DNA from: Takakia lepidozioides
Lineage: Eukaryota > Streptophyta > Takakiopsida > Takakiales > Takakiaceae
Reading direction: 5' to 3'
Assembly: GCA_030704615.1 (NCBI GenBank)
Contig: CM060731.1
Location: 81,634,756-81,698,755 of the forward strand
Length of the DNA: 64,000 nucleotides
Below, in pieces: positions 22,602-34,900 of the stretch. Positions within the stretch are counted from its first letter, which is position 1, and each line of letters opens with the position of its first letter. Both the position numbers and the translations under genes were made by a program. The notes under the pieces are model-generated. The model saw nothing but the letters and a program-made list of their open reading frames with translations, ran no database searches and was not told the origin of the DNA.

Positions 22602-24489
22602 CTCTTCAGCTTCGCAGATATGTATCGGGGCAAGTATGACAGCAGCATAAGTGTTGTCAAAAAGTACTACCAGTCTGACAGCGGTTATGATGTATACTCT
22701 CTTTTCTCCTGGTCGAATCTAGCAAGTAGCCCATCCTTTGCAAGCTTCTTGAATTGTGCAGGACTGAGGTTGAATCTTGAAAAAGTAGTAGGGAAGATGT
22801 GAAGTATTGCTCTCCGATCTGAAAGCGGTGGCTTGTGAATTTGGGATAATATTTCCAGTTAGTATAATTATGGGTTGGTGTGTAGTCTAGCGTTTCTAGT
22901 GTCAAAAATGTTCTGAAGTGTCTGAAAGGAGAGGCAACATGATACTCAGTGTTAATCTGAATGCTGTTTGTGAGCCTGACTACAACCTTGGTGTCTCCAG
23001 GTGGCATGTATTGGGTATTCTACTGGAACAACATGCAATATGTCTCTACAGCTGCCTTCGTCTTGACTGTTGCACATGACTATTACTCTGCAGCTGGCCA
23101 GCAATTGAGCCACTGCTCCTCTACAGTGGACACTACAGAACTTTTAGGTGCAGGAAAAAGGCACAGGTATGTAAGTCTTTGTTTCCCTGGTTGAATACAC
23201 AATTTGTTTCTTCCATTTCTGTGGTCCAGAGTACTGTCTCTATCTACTTGTGGTCTGGGGATGACTGGTAGTCTTGTCTTTTCGTCCCTCTTGGACAAGT
23301 GTAGGCATGCCAGAGACTAACATTCTTACATGTTTCACTCAGGTTGACTACATACTTGGTAACAATAACAGAGGAATGAGTTACCTCGTTAGATTTGGCC
23401 AGAACTACCCTCAGCAAGACATCGAATTTGTGAGCTGCCGTAGTGGCTATGCAGATTGGTACCAGTTGCAAAGCCCAAATCCCAATATACTTGTCAGGGC
23501 ACTGGTTGGGGGCCCTGAGGAGAACTTTGATTTTGTTGACCGGAGAGATAACTTCGTGATGACAGAACCAACCACTTACAACACTGCTCGATTGGTGGGA
23601 GTCCTGTCCGGCTGCAAGGTGGTGGAAGCACATCACAGAGCTCTCCAGGTGTAGAGTCACACCCCTTCTTAAATTTTCTGTTCTTGTCAATTCTTGGCCT
23701 TGATATCTCAGTTCTTTTCTCCATCTTCTTATTTTTCTCATTCGAAGTGTCCCAACTTCTAAACACCTGTCCTGGGTCGTGTGGCTTTTCTTTAGCAAGC
23801 TCTTTCACTGATATTCCCAGAGCAATTCCCTGTCACTTCAATTACTTTTGGCATGGGAAACATTCCTTCCAAGGATAACCTGGCTAACTTGAATCCTGGC
23901 TGCATATCTTACAATAAGATCTCTTGTGATATGATTTGTGTTTTCTTCTTTCCTTGTCTTACCTCTAAGTATCTGGGACATGCAGATTTGAGGTCATCTG
24001 GAGTGGGCACAACAGGGTCTCAACAGCGTACACATCAGAGCCAACAGAACTATCATCCTCATCCTGGTTAAGTACAATGGATTCAATTGAAACTGCATTT
24101 TGGCTCAGAACCCGCCACATTCTGTCTGTGTACAATGGTGTCTAACTCGCCTTGCATTTGCAGTGGCAGGCCATGGAGCAGTCATGGTCCATCCACCTAT
24201 TGTAGTGGTCCAGGAGCTCCAGGATGAATGGGCTTATGAAGGCAAGACTTTCTACAAGTATGCTGGCACAGTAATCAACAACTCAAAGCACACCGTAAAC
24301 AATCTCACAATTGTGATCCACAGGGTACACGGTCCCATCTGGGGTCTAAACCCCAAGCATGTCAATGGAAACTATTATACTTTGCCCCAGTGGACCAGGT
24401 CATTATCCCCAGGCCAAAGATTTGATTTTGCATATGTCCATTCCACCAATGCAGCACAGATCTTCGTAGGCATGTACAACGACAAATGA
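22602..24489 (+). pseudogene. Decayed GH9 endoglucanase (class C) with an intact CBM49 module
   Basis: Pieces in order: 22,602-22,691 (FADMYRGKYDSSISVVKKYY, the conserved mid-catalytic block), about 23,001-23,166 (WNNMQYVSTAAFVLTVAHDY), 23,343-23,650 (VDYILGNNNRGMSY, NFVDRR-like and MTEPTTYNTARLVGVL, which includes the catalytic Glu region), a linker exon near 23,972-24,068, and 24,164-24,489, a full CBM49 cellulose-binding module (VVVQELQDEWAYEG ... FVGMYNDK, stop). The signal peptide and first catalytic half are missing. The block normally between pieces one and two (DELLWAA.WLY...) is also missing, and the NYPQQ segment has lost the following HHR that helps form the active site. The exon end at 23,166 is out of phase with the next. 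An expressed CBM49-only product cannot be excluded. Ancestral role: cutting beta-1,4-glucan in cell walls. Confidence 0.75.
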
Positions 24490-24984
24490 GGTTCTGGTGG
24501 TGCTTTTAATCTGTATCCAAGTTGAAGTTGTTTCACTTGGAATATATTCTTCACATAGCTGGGAGCTGTAGCCTCTTTCATAGACAGGAGAGCTATGGCC
24601 AATCTGTCTCCTTAAATAGAGTTGAGATTTTACTTATGGTGTGTTCTGAGCTGCTTGAGCAAAGGCCCGGTCGTACGGAACTCTCCCGAGGTAGTACATA
24701 GTTAAGTACAGAGCTTTTCTGAAGAGTGCCCCCCACGCAGAAAGTCCCCATGAACTCCTATCTTTGGGGATTCTGACAAATATCTTTGGAACTCCCAGAC
24801 AGTCGGCCATTCTTTAAACTGGAGGTTGGACTGTGTCATTGTATGTATAAGTTAAGTAATCTGAAGTAAAAGTTTTCGTTTGCGAATCTGGACGAGTGCA
24901 CCCATTCATGTTTATGGAAGTTTCTCTTCCGCATTTCTCCTTGGATCCGGTGGCGTAGATTAACGTTACTTTTTCCCTGATCCC
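24490..24984. other. No gene seen
   Basis: 3' flank of the cellulase pseudogene. Short frames only, no recognisable protein. Confidence 0.5.
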
Positions 24985-25371
24985 AGGATAAGAAGGGAAG
25001 TGTCTCTGGCGGGATTCGAAAGCGGGACCACCTGAGGTACAGTACTAATGATGATGGACATTCATCCAGCACCCATTTCCCGTTCCGTTGCTGAACAACC
25101 CGTTGACTGGAACTGGTTACCTCAGGGCCGACAGGTGACGCAGTATACTGCGTCACATCCTGCGTAAAATACTGGTACGAGGGCCGCGGGCTACATCCCG
25201 TCAGCCGGTCACAATAGGAAATAAAGGTGACCGGATATCGCAGGAAGGGCGATGGATGAGGCATGCGGATGTGGGGCCGGGCGGGGTAGGCCTTCATAGC
25301 CCTCTCGTCGGGTCCGGTCGCTTTGCCTCGGGAGCCTAGCAGCGAGGGCCGCTTGCTTCTGTTCCGAGAGT
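24985..25371. repeat. ~390-bp segment duplicated from 17,332-17,747 (copy 2)
   Basis: Second copy of the segment described at 17,332. The internal part is rearranged: the reading frames of copy 1 are broken, and an extra GTGACGCAGTATACTGCGTCAC palindromic piece (25,135-25,156) is present. The right-hand 125 bases remain almost identical. It ends about 540 bp before the start codon of the SET-domain gene and so may lie in that gene's promoter or 5' UTR. The 179-codon minus-strand frame across it looks fortuitous. Confidence 0.85.
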
Positions 25372-25910
25372 TCAAACCCCACGCGAGCGGGTGAGTAGAA
25401 GAGCCATTTGGTGGTGTGGAGTGGTGTGGAGCAGAGTGTGTGTGCGGAGAGAGTGTGTTGTGGGAGTGTTTTTTGGAAATTTTAGTTTGGTGCCGAGAGC
25501 AGGTAGGAGAGAGGGGGAGAGGGTGGGAAGAATGAGTGGAGGAATACTAGAGGGGAAGAGGAAGAGGAATGGGAAGAGGAGGATTTGATGGGGAGAGGGT
25601 GTGTTCGTGCGTGCGAGAGGTAATTTAGCAGGTTTCATGGAGATTGTGAGAGAAGGCGAAATGAGGTCAATTGTGGATTCAAATATGGTTCAGCTTTGCG
25701 GGAGAGTGGGACCTTGAAGCGGATGAGGCATTGCGTTTCAGACACATGGAGCACGGAAAGTTCAGCAGTTTTTGCGTGTGTGTGTGTGTACGATGACATA
25801 GGGAGGGAACACACGCTCAAAGGGGAAAGAGAGTATAGACGGACCACCATGGAGTGCAGAGGGTGAGGGTCCACTGCTAGACAGGGTGCGACATCGAGAG
25901 CTCGCAGAAG
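25372..25910 (+). promoter_or_regulatory. 5' region of the ASHH2/SDG8-like gene
   Basis: Purine-rich (many GGGAGAG/GGAAGAGG runs), with a short GT tract at about 25,771-25,788. On the opposite strand it is CT-rich, as in many plant leaders. Several short frames but no upstream coding exon were recognised. The transcription start cannot be placed. Confidence 0.35.
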
Positions 25911-28900
25911 ATGATTGCATCTGAACCTTTTAATGGTGGGAGAGAAGGTGGATCTCTCTCCCAAGCTCCTGTGGATGGATTGGAGCCTTCTACGGTGGTG
26001 AACGTGGAACAGTTTGATGGCTCGAGCGACGAGGACCTCTTCAAGGTGGAGAGCAGTGACGAGGAGATTGGGGAAGCGGGATCTGACGATTTAAATTTGG
26101 CATGCATTGATGGCACCACTCTCCCTCTCCCTCAAACAGGGTACCGCCCGAACATATCGACGACGGGAGCACAAGAACATGCCTACTTAGGGCTTAGGAA
26201 CAGAGACGAGCAACGCACCAATGCAGATGATGGCTCCCTCTTCGACATCGGAAGGGGAAACGAATCTGCAATTGATAGAGTAGGTGGTGAAACCGTGGGC
26301 CAAGTCCCTTTTGGGGAGTATTCAAACAGGGGTGAAAGATCCTCGTATGGTGGATACGAGGAGGGAGTGGGAATATTTCGGAGTGAAGAACCTGTTGAAT
26401 CTCACGGGCATTTTGTTAAGGTGGCCGCCCATAGAGAGCACTACCGGGAATTGCCCGCCGGACCGTTCAAAGTTGGTTCTCCGTTTGGCAGACGCGGGGA
26501 AGATGATAGTGATGCCTTGCACTCGTTTGAAGGCTTGCGGGGGGACGAGGGACCACCGATGGATGCTTTTGGCTCAAAGATTGCTTCCATATTTGGAGAT
26601 ATTGAAGGAAAGGAGGGTTGTCCCCCCCTTGAAGGAATTTGTCATGATTTGCCTGGATATGAATCTTCCTCTGCCGAGGGGGAAGAGGGAGGAGATAACG
26701 AGGATGCCTGTGACCGCACAGATGCACAACCAAGACCATTGAGTACTGTCAAAGATGCTCAAGACTTTGAAGAAAGGATGGTGGACATGGCAGAAGTGAA
26801 GGATGGGACTTTGGACACCAAAAGGGGAGAGCCATCGTCGTCTGCAAGAGCAGGTGAGGATGCCTTAGCACGGGTTTCTCTATGGAGGATGTTAGTGCAG
26901 TAACTGGTGGAAATTGATCACCAAGGCAGTACAATTTGTGTGTGGTTGGTATAAGCCATTTGGCATTTCTGGTATCTGTTCTTCAGGGACGGCTTACCAG
27001 TCAGCGGAATGGTGATTGTCAAGGCTTATGTATGGAGCCTATCCATTCAAGTCAGATGAATGTTGAGCGACAAGTGGTTCACCACAGTTGAAGTTGGTGA
27101 TCAGGTGTTCGTGATTCCTGGTGCTCCAGCAGTTGGCCATGCTTAGGATCACCCTCAAAATCCTCTAACAACCTGTGTTATAACGTGCCTTCCATGACTC
27201 TAATGAACAAAACCTAGTTATGTGGCTGTCCAGTTTGGCATCTGATACACAATACTGCAGCCTCAGATGTGTAAGTGCCCAGCATTTGACGACAGTCCCC
27301 TTTGAATCAGTTTTCTCAAGGGCACAAATATGACGTATTTGTTGATCCTCTTGGTATACTCAGCAAGTCAGCTGAAATCAAAATCTTCATAGCAGTACTA
27401 AAAATAAAGGTAGGGAAAGTTAAATTTAGATCTTCATGGCAGTACTCACTGAGGTGTCCTTAGGAAACCCTAATCCTTATCTTTATCTTTGCAATTATGT
27501 GCTGCTTTAATGTATCTTCAATAGTGAAGAGGTGAACTGACTTGAATAGCCATCAAATGTTCCTTTCAGATGCAGAAGTAATCACGCAAGAGACCCTCAG
27601 GCACACTGAGGAGAAAGCTACCCCAATGTCATCTATCCCAGGGCAAAAAGGACGCCGAGTGTCACGTGAGTTGGGAGCACTGTTGGTTGATGCATGTATG
27701 GATCGGTTGGGCAGAGGGAGTGCCAGGAAGTCCCTTGTCAGCCAAAATGCTCATAATGAGGGTGCTGTAGCAGATAAGGGGAGAGCTGGTGATGCTGGGG
27801 AGGTAGGCAACCTTGCAATGGGCTTCGATTTTAGAGGGGAGACAGGGCGGATTCGGGTGACTCGAAGTAGGGCCACAGGGAGGTTCATCAGCCCGAAGGA
27901 GGAGAATGGTGGATGTGCCTTGCTAGGTCCAAAAACTGTGGTAGATATTGCAGGTGAGATAAGCTCACTTAAATATGAAGTGGTACTTGACATTGAAAGT
28001 AGCTTTGGTCTATCAGAATGTATGTTGGCATACTCTGTGCAGCCACTGCTCTGAATTGTCCAGAGACTAACTAAGGTGTCTGACTGACTGATTGTGGAGG
28101 CTTCGTGCCACAATAGAGCGGAGCATAATTTCTTAGTTGATTAAATGGCATCATCTGTTAATGTTTTATGACGTTGACATATATCCCTGGGTACTCATCA
28201 GGGAAGCGAACAGGAAAGCGCAGTGCAACAAGAGGGGGCAGGTTAGGGTGGGGGAGTCCATATGACAGCAACCAGACTGTGGACAGGAATACCCTCACTA
28301 GTATGGATGGAGCGGAAAAAGGGGTACCTGGTGGTGCAGAATTGGGCCATATTATGGAAGTGCAGGTCCTAAAGAAAGGACAAGCTGGGGAGAAGAAAAG
28401 GAGGGGAAAGGCTGCCCGTGGGAAGAAGGGTAGTGGGCGCCGAAAAGGAAAGGAGAGCCAGCTGGGAGAGGATTCAGAGAAAGCAGTACCCAGTGTAGTT
28501 CTGTTCAAACCCCTGTGTAAGAGGGATAGGTCCCAGAAAGAGAAGGGGGCTGTGGAAGAGGAGGGTAGTTTGGATGGAGCCCTACTGGTTGAGAATGGCA
28601 GCCCAAGTCAAATGAGAGTTTTGCCACAAAGGGGGTCCAAGTGGGGTGGGGAAGATGATGACATGGGTGGCCCAGAGCAAGAGAAGGTCTTACAGCTCAG
28701 GGTGAGTGGGAGGCGAAGAAGCAGGCGACGGACTGGTAAGGATGTTGTAGAGGAAACTAGGCTTCTGGGCCAGTCTATTCACCTTGAATGTAGTAAAGTG
28801 GATAGTGGTAGTTTGACAGCAGGTAGCGAAAAGATAGGTCAGGGGCCTGAGAGTGTAACTAGTGGTGATGGACAGTCGGATGGACCCAAGTTGACATTTG

Positions 28901-31900
28901 ATTTTGGTGGCTTTGAAGAGGGGCTTATGGAGGCATCTTGCAGGGAACTGTGCAGCAGGTGTTGGAGCGGGGGAACCCGTGGATGGGAGCACCTTAGGAT
29001 TGTATTCAACACAAGAAAATTGTTTGATTGTGGACGAGTCTCACGAAGACGGGAGACTGAATAACTCATGCAATCTGGAGGATTTCAAACTTATAAGAGA
29101 AAGTCAGGAGACAGAACCTGTTGAGCGCACTGCGGCTGATGGAACTGCTCCCTGTTACAGTACAGGTTTGAGGGTCGTTGACAATGAACTGGACCTGGAT
29201 GAGAAAGAACAGGAAAAGCAGTGTAGGGCACCTGGGTTGAGGGTCAATGGAGAAGGAGGATTGGAAGTTGAAGTAATGTCAGGAAAAGTAATAGATGCCA
29301 GTTCATGCAAGGAATTAATGACTAGTGATGATGCTGGACATAGCATTGCTGTTAGAGGAGAGGGAGGAGAAATTCACACTTTTACAGAGGGCATTCCAAC
29401 GTCAGCAATGCTTCAAGCAAGTAGTTTAGTTACTGAGGATGTTGTGGTCCAAATTACCAAATGGGGAGTGACCAGAGACAAGGAGGAGGCTCAATTCGGA
29501 GAGAGTGAAAACATCATAAAAGCAAGAGAGTGTAGTGGGGAGAGTGGCAAAACCAGTGGAGTTTGCGGGGAGGATGCCGGTTCTGCAACATCCCCTGACA
29601 GTGCGACACAAAGGGCATCGGCAAAGGAAGATGGAAGAAATAACGACACAGGCAGCGACAAAGCAGCAGGCAAGAAAGCATTCCATTTGGACCTATGTCC
29701 CTCTATCTCTCAACTTCTTTCTATTTCTCCACTATAAGTTCTTTATATGATTTTTCCTGCACTCTTTCTTTCTTTCTTTCTTGTATAGCCTCCTGGGCCC
29801 TGCATAGGTGCTTGATAGTGACAAACATGACAAACATACTTCATAATAGCATTACCCATTACATTTTTAAACCTGAGTTGTGATTGTTCCACTCCAGTCA
29901 ACTAAAAAAGGTTTAAATTGAGCTCATGCTACTTAGGTGACCGTCACACGCAAGTGATGGTCACCATTATTCATGGTCATGGAAGACTTTGTTCCCGGCC
30001 TTTTGTACATACTCTTGGTTATGTGCATCTGTAATATAATGTCAAGCTTCGTTGCAGGGGCTTCAGTGGCTGAAGGCAAGACATTGCAGACTGAGGAAAG
30101 AATTGAGGTTGCGTTAAAGCGGCAGGTGAACAAAGGAGAGGAGTTATTCCAGAGACCTACGAATGGCAAGCCAAAACAAGCCACTGAGCCCGCAAAAGAG
30201 GACGCTTATCCTACTAAAGGGAAAGGAAAGGAGGGTGGAGACCGCAGGAAGTCACGTGGGAAAGGCAGTAAAGCTAGTGTTGCAAATGAATTGGTTGAGG
30301 AGGGGTACAAGGCAGAGCCGAAGGGGCCTTCCCAAGTTTCCAAGGCACTGTCAACAACACCAGATATTGCTGGAGATGTCACTGGCTTGGGATCAGGGAA
30401 GGGGAAACGTAAGAAAGGGAGGGAAGTTTTGAGTAGCTTGCAAGTAGGCGGAAGTGGGGAAGGTGGAGACGAGGCCATGGATCCATGCATGGATGGACCT
30501 CAACCCAAAAAATGTCGGTCTCACATAGATGGAGGGCACCTTGTTCAGTTTGGCGGTCGGCGATGGAAGAATAGATCAGGCATCGAAGCCCCTGATGCTG
30601 CCCAAAATGGAAAAGTGGTGTTAGAAGCCCCTGCCATGGGCAACCAAGTGGCTCGAAAGTCAGGTATTCTACACATCAACAATCATGGAAACGTCTATGG
30701 GTGGTTGAAGAAACAGAAGTACTCATAAAATGGATAGAATAATATGATGTTTGCTGTAGCTTTGTGGCTATAGACCCCGGAACAAAAGGGAAAAGACATG
30801 ACCTTCGTGAGGGGCTTGCTCCAGTCGTGGACCTACTGTGGCTGTAGCCTTGTGGCCATTGACCCGGCGTCCAGTTTGAGCGGAACACAAAGGGACAGAA
30901 CCTACTTTGTCAGGGCCTGATGCCGGTAGTAAGACTTACCTTGCAATAAACAATTGATCCGAGTTTTCCAGATATCCTCTAGAAATCCCTTTACACAAGC
31001 ATCAACCTGCTGTGTGTGGTTTGCCCAATAACTAGGGCCCCAAAAGGGCCTGGGCTCAGCCTCGAGACTTTCAAAGTTGGTAAACAGAGGTACAGGCACC
31101 ATTCCCTTGAGAGGGAGAGAGAGAGAGATTGTACTCATAAGACGTTGTTTGCCGTAGCCTTGTGGCCATTGACCCCGCGCCCAGTTTGAGCGGGAACAAA
31201 AGGGACAGAACCTACCTCTGTCAGGGGCTGACGTTGGTAGTAAGACTTACCTTCATATATAGAATTAATCTGGGTTTTCCAGATATCCTCTAGAAATCCC
31301 TTCACACAAGCATCAATCTGCTGTGTGTGATTTGCCCAAAAACTAGGCCTCAGGAGGGCCTGGGCTTTTGGCTAGCCTCTAGACTTTCAAAGTTGGTAAA
31401 CAGGGGTACATGCACAATTCCCTTGATAGATTTGAAGAGAGCGTCTCTTTGGTGAGAGAACCCCGGACAGTGTAACAGAAAATGAATACTGTCTTCAGAT
31501 TGCCCACACAACGGGCAATTGCACTCTCCCTTTCCTCTCTGCTTCTGTTTGCTGTTCAAAGGTAGGCTTCCTGCCCTGAGTTTAAATTTCAGTCTAGTGC
31601 CGAGAGTGGGTAGACCCTTGAGGTCATCCAAGATGTCCTCCCCCATGTCACTGACTGGAAACAAGTTCAGGGAAGTTTTGTGCCTAACTTCATTTTCATC
31701 AGACAATCTCATGGCAACAGACATGGCTTTGGACACTACAGCCTCTAAGTCAGATTTATCCAGCAGGGTCAAGACTTGCGGATCCAGGTCCAGGTCCTTG
31801 AGAATCTCTTCTACTCTCTTCTGCCAGGACTTAGCCTGTTTGACAGGGCGGTCCTGTTTCCAAGATATAGAGTCGATTAACTTAGGATATCTGGTGTTGG

Positions 31901-34900
31901 ACATATGTTGCAGCTGACCCCACCATCTGACCTTGAATTCATCTCGTCGGGAGCTTAAGGACGGAATGCCAAACTCACCCCGAACAGCCACATTGGCTGT
32001 TTTGGAGCATGCTGACATACGCTCCTTAAGCACCCCCACTTGAATGGATTCTAGAGACTTAGCCTGGTTGGAGTTATCAACCCATATAGCAGATCCGTAC
32101 TCCAAGGCAGGTCTAATAACGCGACAAAGCATGGTTTTCTTAACCTCAGAGTTGACCCCTCTGCAGTGGAAAAACTTAGTGAGCCCCAGAGCTTTGCCCT
32201 TGCCAGTTTGAACAACTTTCCGGATATGTGCATCCCAATTACAATTGGAGGAAAACTCAACGCCCTGGTAAGTGTAGGAAGGGAGGACCGGGATCTCTTG
32301 GCTACCCCACTGCCACTTAAGATCACTTCCTCCCTCTCCTCTGTCGTTGAATGCTACCACTGCACATTTGCTGACATTAGCCTCTAGCCCCAAAGATCAA
32401 AGTATCTCTTCGTGCAATCAATAAACTCCTGGAGATTGGTTGGAGTCTCCCCTATGCCTGCGAAGTCATCCGCAAACATAAGGGCTGGTATGGTGGTATC
32501 ACCCACCCTTATCCCGAATCCCTCACTTTCCACATCCTCGAGGAGTTGATTGATGAAAACATTGAAGAGCAGAGGGGAGAGAGTACATCCTTGAGCTACA
32601 CCTGGTCTATGTCAAAGAAGTTGGACTTCTGTCCGTTAACAGTGATACAGCTTTTGGTGTGAGCATACAAGTTGTGGACAACTCTCCACATCTTTCCCTT
32701 GATCCCACAAGACCAGAGGCGGAACCATAGGCCATCTCTCCACACTGTGTCATAAGCCTTTTTGACATCCAGGAAAAAAACATAAGTGGGTTTCCCTTCT
32801 TTTTTCCTTCCCTGGATAATCTGGCTTAGAGTGAAGATATGATCCACACAGCCCCTGTTTCGCCGAAAGCCAGCTTGGCCTTCATGGAAACAACCTCTAG
32901 ACTCCAGATCAACCTCGAGACGAGTACTTATAACTCCGCAAAATATCTTGCCAACAGCATTGAGAAGCGTGATGCCACGATAGTTCCCCGGGTGTGGAAC
33001 ACAAAGGGACAGAAACTATCTTTGTCAGGGGCTGATGCCGGTAGTCTGACTTACCTTGGAACAACTGATCCGAGTTTTCCAGATATCCTCTAGAAATCCC
33101 TTTACACAAGCATCAATCTGCTGTGTGTGATTTGCCCAATAACTAGGGTCCCAAAAGGGAGCTTTTGTGGTGGTCTTTAGTTTCTTAAATGGAGCAAAAG
33201 GAGGTGTAGGGACAGTTGTTTGATGCCTTCAAAGAGGGTCTCATCCAAAAGGGTTTCCTTTTCCCTCCTTAGCTGGGTTAGCTTGCTGCTTAGGGAGAGG
33301 AAACCTATTCTGAGTTGGAACTTTCAGCCTTGTGAGGACCCTTATGTCCTTTCTGTTTGTTAAAGGTCAGGGGGCCAGGCTTCAGCTTGTTCACTTTGAA
33401 GTATGTTTTTCTAAGAGAGAGTCGTTTGCTAGTACAGAGGACTGACCAGATAGTTCGTGTTCAGATGGTTCAACCAACACCAAACGCAAAGGGCAACCTG
33501 GGAAGGTGATAGCTGACCTGGGTGTGACGGAGTGGGAAGGTGACTCTGACATACGTGAGCTGGGTGGGACTGGTGAATTTGGTGACCAAGGCGTGGATCC
33601 AGGCATGGATGAATCTCAGCCCAAAAGGTCTTGCAGTGAGGCAGAGGGAGGGCACCCTATTAGTGTTGGAGGTCGGCGACAAAAGAGTGGGCGAGGCATA
33701 AAAATAGCTGCTGCTACCAGGGATGGAGAAGTGGCTGTAGAAGCCCCTGCTATAGGGGCTCGCGAGTCAGGTGAGCATCATTAGTCATTGTCAGCATCAT
33801 CACCCTATCACGGAAGGCTTGTTGGTGAGAGAGTTGGTCTCATAGAGAATTGCCTGCATAGCCTTCTGGTCATAGAACGTGGCCTTCTCTTGCACAATGG
33901 GGAGACCATAATAGGGGCCGCTAACATCACAGTAAGGTTTTGCAATGGCAGTTGGACATACCTTAATAAACCAAATGGTTGACCCTTCCATTCTTTTCCA
34001 AGACAGCTCTATACACATTAAGTTGATTTGAGTGTTTCTGAGTCACTTTAGGCCCATGAAGGGCCACCGCTTTCTGGGTTGTCTTAAGCCTCTCAAACCT
34101 AGTGAAAGGAGATAGGTCATCTTCTAAGAGAATGTACCCGGTGTGGGAAGGTCTATGAAGTAGTCCTTCAGACCCTCCTGCTTATGAGCCTTCAGCATAT
34201 TCAAGTTTGATGCACCTCTTTTTAGAATAGAAGAATTTTTTTTGATGGAGGGCGGAGAGTGAGACCTTTCTCAAAAATAGTGCTGACAACACACTTGTGT
34301 GGGTCAGGTGGTTCAACGAAGACCATTTGTACCGAGCAACCAGAAGATGTGGTGAAGAAACAGATGGCTGAGAGGGTTGTAGCTAACACAGGGGACATGC
34401 AGTCTTCGGGGAGACGTAGGGGGGCAAGCACGAAAGCTCTTCGGAGTATCAAGGATCCTGCCAGTGAGGCCTCTCTGTCTAGTGCTGTTGAAATGAGGGG
34501 TACACCAAATGCTCCCCAGCCCTTGCCATCTGATGATATACAGCATGAAGGGGAGGGCATGCAGTCAGCTGAAAAAACTGGGAGTGCCACTGGTAAGCAA
34601 GGCGATCAAGAGAGGGGAGGGGCTGGAGGAGATAGTCCAGGCTCTATAAGAGTTGGCAGCTGTATTGGTCCGTTTCTACCTCTTTCTGAACCCTTTGCTG
34701 TAGTCTATCACTTTGCTCTCTTTCTCTGGCTCTCTTACTATCATTTTGACATGGACGAGGACCTTAAGGATGATCTCAAGGGCCTACATACCCTCGGTGC
34801 TAGACTGAAATTTGAACTGAGTGCGGGAAGCCTACCTTTGCACAAATTACAGATGTAGAGAGGAAAAGGAGATTGTAATTGTCCTATGTGCTGGCAGCCT

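Noticed and set aside
24836-25375. Minus-strand open frame of 179 codons, and its relative at 17,559-17,933
   Set aside because: It lies across the duplicated GC-rich segment, resembles no family I know, and the two copies lose correspondence outside the repeat. GC-rich DNA often leaves a chance open frame.
28690-29069. Minus-strand frames overlapping the SET gene
   Set aside because: Shadows of the plus-strand coding sequence; no motif and no splice signals of their own.
31350-32393. A 347-codon minus-strand frame as a host gene
   Set aside because: It is the C-terminal part of the LINE reverse transcriptase polyprotein (zinc-knuckle-like CPLCGQ..H..HC) and joins upstream RT motifs through a frameshift.
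33800-34018. Minus-strand frame with [18 protein letters not shown] in SET-gene intron 6
   Set aside because: It looks protein-like but I cannot assign it. With no second motif nearby it is left as possible transposon debris.
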